Assembly (NCBI GenBank): GCA_003222195.1
Contig: QHVB01000028.1
Location: 155,400 to 219,399, forward strand
DNA from: Gemmatimonadota bacterium
GTDB taxonomy: Bacteria > Gemmatimonadota > Gemmatimonadetes > Gemmatimonadales > GWC2-71-9
Length of the DNA stretch: 64,000 nt
Reading direction: 5' to 3'
Position 1 is the first letter of the stretch. The number at the start of each line of letters is the position of its first letter. A program made the translations under genes and the position numbers. Positions 62,218 through 64,000 of this stretch are shown here, one piece after another. Under the pieces are notes generated by a model. It had not been told where the DNA came from. It saw nothing but the letters and a program-made list of their open reading frames with translations, and ran no database searches.

Positions 62218-64000
62218 CTAAGTCGCGAGGCGTGCGACCGGCGGTTCGTCGCCAGTCGCGAGAAGCCCAACCGAGCGCGGGACCACAGCCCGCTCAGGAT
62301 GAGGAAAGACCCGCGCCACAAGCTGGGCGGCCGACTCCTCGTTCAGACGTTGCGGCACGGCGGGATGATGAACGCCAACCGCCACCAGTCGGGCGAGCGG
62401 CCCGAGAAGCCCCGTGGTAACAGCTTCGTCCAGCGCAGGCGCTCGCGCCGCAATGCCGCCCGCCCCCGCTGCAATGTGCGCCACCGCCTCATCGAAGATC
62501 CTGACCTCGAGCGCGTCTACCAGTGAATCGAACAACGCGGTGGGAGCCGGTCGGTCAAGTGATTTCATCGCTTCGTAGCCTCGGGTCGCCCAGTAGAACT
62601 GACGCTGCTGCCTTTCGTACAGTCCGGCTTCCGGCAGGAGATGGGAACGATCTCCAGTGATACCTGCGGCTTCCTCGACGAGCGGCCAGGCCAACTCCGG
62701 CCGGCTGTTGCAGAGGTACACCTCCGCCTTGGTCAAGAGGGCGGTAACCCTGTGCCGCCACAGTCCCGAGCGCTGCGCACCCTCTTCGCAGCGTTGCGCG
62801 GCGGTTTCCGCCTCCGCCCCGCTGCCTAAAACAACAGCCAATCTGGCAATGCTGGAGTACGCCTCGACCGCGGCGCGTGGCGAAGCCAGCGCGGCGAGTG
62901 GGGCCAGCGTCGCACGGAAGCAATTCACCGACAAATCGAAGCTGGCGAGGTCGTGGTACAGGTTCGCGAGAACCATGCGGCTGTGGGCGATTGCCCCTGG
63001 ATGGCCGCACCGTTCGGCAACTGCCACGGCTTCACTCAGGGTCCGTGTCGCATCATCGAATCTTCCCAAACCCTTATGGCATATGCCTAGCGTGTTCAAC
63101 GCCCGGCGCAGCTCCACCAGTAGCGCGAGCGACTCCAGCACGGGAACAGCCTCGGTGAGTCTTGCCACGCTGTGAACGAGCTCGCCGCGCGAGAGTGCCC
63201 CGTACGCAAGCGTGAGGTTGGCCAGGGCAACGCATTCGGGGCTTGCGTGGGACGCGGCTATTTTGTCCGCCAGGGTCTCCGCTGCGGCGCGTGCGTCGAG
63301 GTCCCCTCCATCCAAGCTGGCTTCCGCTCGTATGTGGTTGGCTCGGACCAGGAAGTTGTCCGCGTTGGCCCGCTCGGCCAGTACGATCGCCTCCTGCGCC
63401 GCCGCGATGATGCTTGCGTCGTCGTCCCCCAAACGGGCGCGTTGCAGCGCCTCGGCACGCAGCAACGCCGCCAGCGCAAGATCGGTCGAGGATGCCGCAT
63501 CAGGCAGCCACTCGGCGAGGGCATCGAGCCCACGCTGGTACTGACCCGCCGCGACCAGCGAATGCGCCAGGAGTAAGCGCAGCCTGGAACCGGGCGCCAC
63601 GTCGTACGCGTGCAGCAACCGTGTCAGGACCCGTTCGGCTTCCCGCGGGGCGCCTCGCGCAATGGCGAGCTCGGCAGCTTGCAGCGCTGTCTCCATGGCT
63701 TGCTGCTGCATGCCCGCGGAACTGAAATGATGCACCAGCTCGAGCATTGGCTGGAGGTGGTCTCGGTCCTGGGAAGCCGCCAGCAGCTGGGCCAGCTGCG
63801 CGTGATGGTATTTGCGCCGATCCTCCCCCATCGCGTAGTACACGTACGCCCGGTGTAACTCATTCTTGAACGAGAGCCGCCCTCCTTCCACGCGACCGAC
63901 GCCGCGATCCAGCATCTCGAGCGCCGCCCGCTCGACCGCGCCGCTGTCGAGCCCCACCAGACTCCCCAGCTCGCTCGGTGCCATCGCTTTTCCCGCGACC
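62218..64000 (-). CDS. TPR-rich regulator, N-terminal part beyond window
   Basis: The frame is open to the window edge, so the N-terminal region is missing. The visible part of about 593 residues starts with a winged-helix-like segment (SELGSLVGLDSGAVERAALEMLDRGVGRVEGGRLSFKNELHRAYVYYAM). More than ten helical TPR-type repeats follow (LLLAHSLVAAGQYQRGLDALAEW, RALNTLGICHKGLGRFDDATRTLSEAVAVAE). This is the usual C-terminal half of MalT/AfsR-like ATPase regulators or of BTAD/SARP proteins. The lost part probably holds an AAA or STAND NTPase and maybe a DNA-binding or kinase domain. Confidence 0.75.
   Translation of the reverse strand, partial: VAGKAMAPSELGSLVGLDSGAVERAALEMLDRGVGRVEGGRLSFKNELHRAYVYYAMGEDRRKYHHAQLAQLLAASQDRDHLQPMLELVHHFSSAGMQQQAMETALQAAELAIARGAPREAERVLTRLLHAYDVAPGSRLRLLLAHSLVAAGQYQRGLDALAEWLPDAASSTDLALAALLRAEALQRARLGDDDASIIAAAQEAIVLAERANADNFLVRANHIRAEASLDGGDLDARAAAETLADKIAASHASPECVALANLTLAYGALSRGELVHSVARLTEAVPVLESLALLVELRRALNTLGICHKGLGRFDDATRTLSEAVAVAERCGHPGAIAHSRMVLANLYHDLASFDLSVNCFRATLAPLAALASPRAAVEAYSSIARLAVVLGSGAEAETAAQRCEEGAQRSGLWRHRVTALLTKAEVYLCNSRPELAWPLVEEAAGITGDRSHLLPEAGLYERQQRQFYWATRGYEAMKSLDRPAPTALFDSLVDALEVRIFDEAVAHIAAGAGGIAARAPALDEAVTTGLLGPLARLVAVGVHHPAVPQRLNEESAAQLVARVFPHPERAVVPRSVGLLATGDEPPVARLAT

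Overview
This is a GC-rich, gene-dense stretch of bacterial chromosome. It carries many exported enzymes: S9, S10, M61 and M20 peptidases, two DUF5916 outer-membrane proteins, a VPS10/sortilin-like beta-propeller, LVIVD and YncE propellers and three PF04185 phosphoesterases. Tat-type signals, DinB and YceI proteins are also present. This mix is typical of Gemmatimonadota, with Acidobacteriota less likely. The assignment is inferred from gene content because there is no rRNA or ribosomal protein in the window. I see no tRNA, CRISPR array, insertion sequence or prophage.

Layout. 1-2.4 kb (minus): the start of a di-heme cytochrome c peroxidase, cut by the window edge, behind an outer-membrane barrel gene. 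2.5-5.7 kb: aldo/keto reductase, a tightly coupled ArsR-SRPBCC-VOC operon (minus) and exonuclease III. 5.7-9.6 kb: small membrane proteins, a 27-residue membrane peptide coupled to a conserved unknown gene, a Spy/CpxP-like plus RidA fusion, and an EamA transporter with an apparent CTG start. 9.5-24.7 kb: a propeller-phosphoesterase, amidase, DUF5916 protein, alpha/beta hydrolase, S9 peptidase, creatininase, Gfo/Idh oxidoreductase, a probable PPi-type phosphofructokinase, a candidate selenoprotein and DNA polymerase IV. 24.7-37.8 kb: YncE and S10 peptidase, nadA-nadC, a sortilin-like propeller with tatA, YceI with acyl-CoA synthetase, and an M61 peptidase. 37.9-50 kb: Tat-dependent phosphoesterase, cold-shock protein between two terminator-like hairpins, Tat-dependent amidase and M20 hydrolase, nagB, an LVIVD protein and a second DUF5916 protein. 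50-64 kb: an ECF sigma/anti-sigma pair divergent from a cupredoxin, a diguanylate cyclase, a REC-PATAN-roadblock protein, a GH30 glycosidase beside a secreted creatininase, small exported proteins, a third phosphoesterase and the C-terminal part of a TPR regulator.

The most interesting item is at 22936-23511. A thioredoxin-like gene is interrupted by one in-frame TGA exactly where the first cysteine of a CxxC redox motif belongs. A perfect 6-bp hairpin with GG in its loop lies 11 bases downstream, as expected of a bacterial SECIS element. The gene is therefore best read as a selenocysteine-containing (UxxC) thioredoxin-like protein, with a plain nonsense mutation or sequencing error as the alternative.

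Functional themes are extracellular peptide, amide and phosphate-ester breakdown (with tatA and several Tat signals in the window), NAD synthesis (nadA-nadC), amino-sugar use (nagB), DNA repair (xth, dinB) and signalling (ECF sigma, c-di-GMP, REC-roadblock). Genes are tightly packed, often with ATGA or TAATG overlaps and overlapping convergent ends. No gene-free stretch exceeds about 300 bases.
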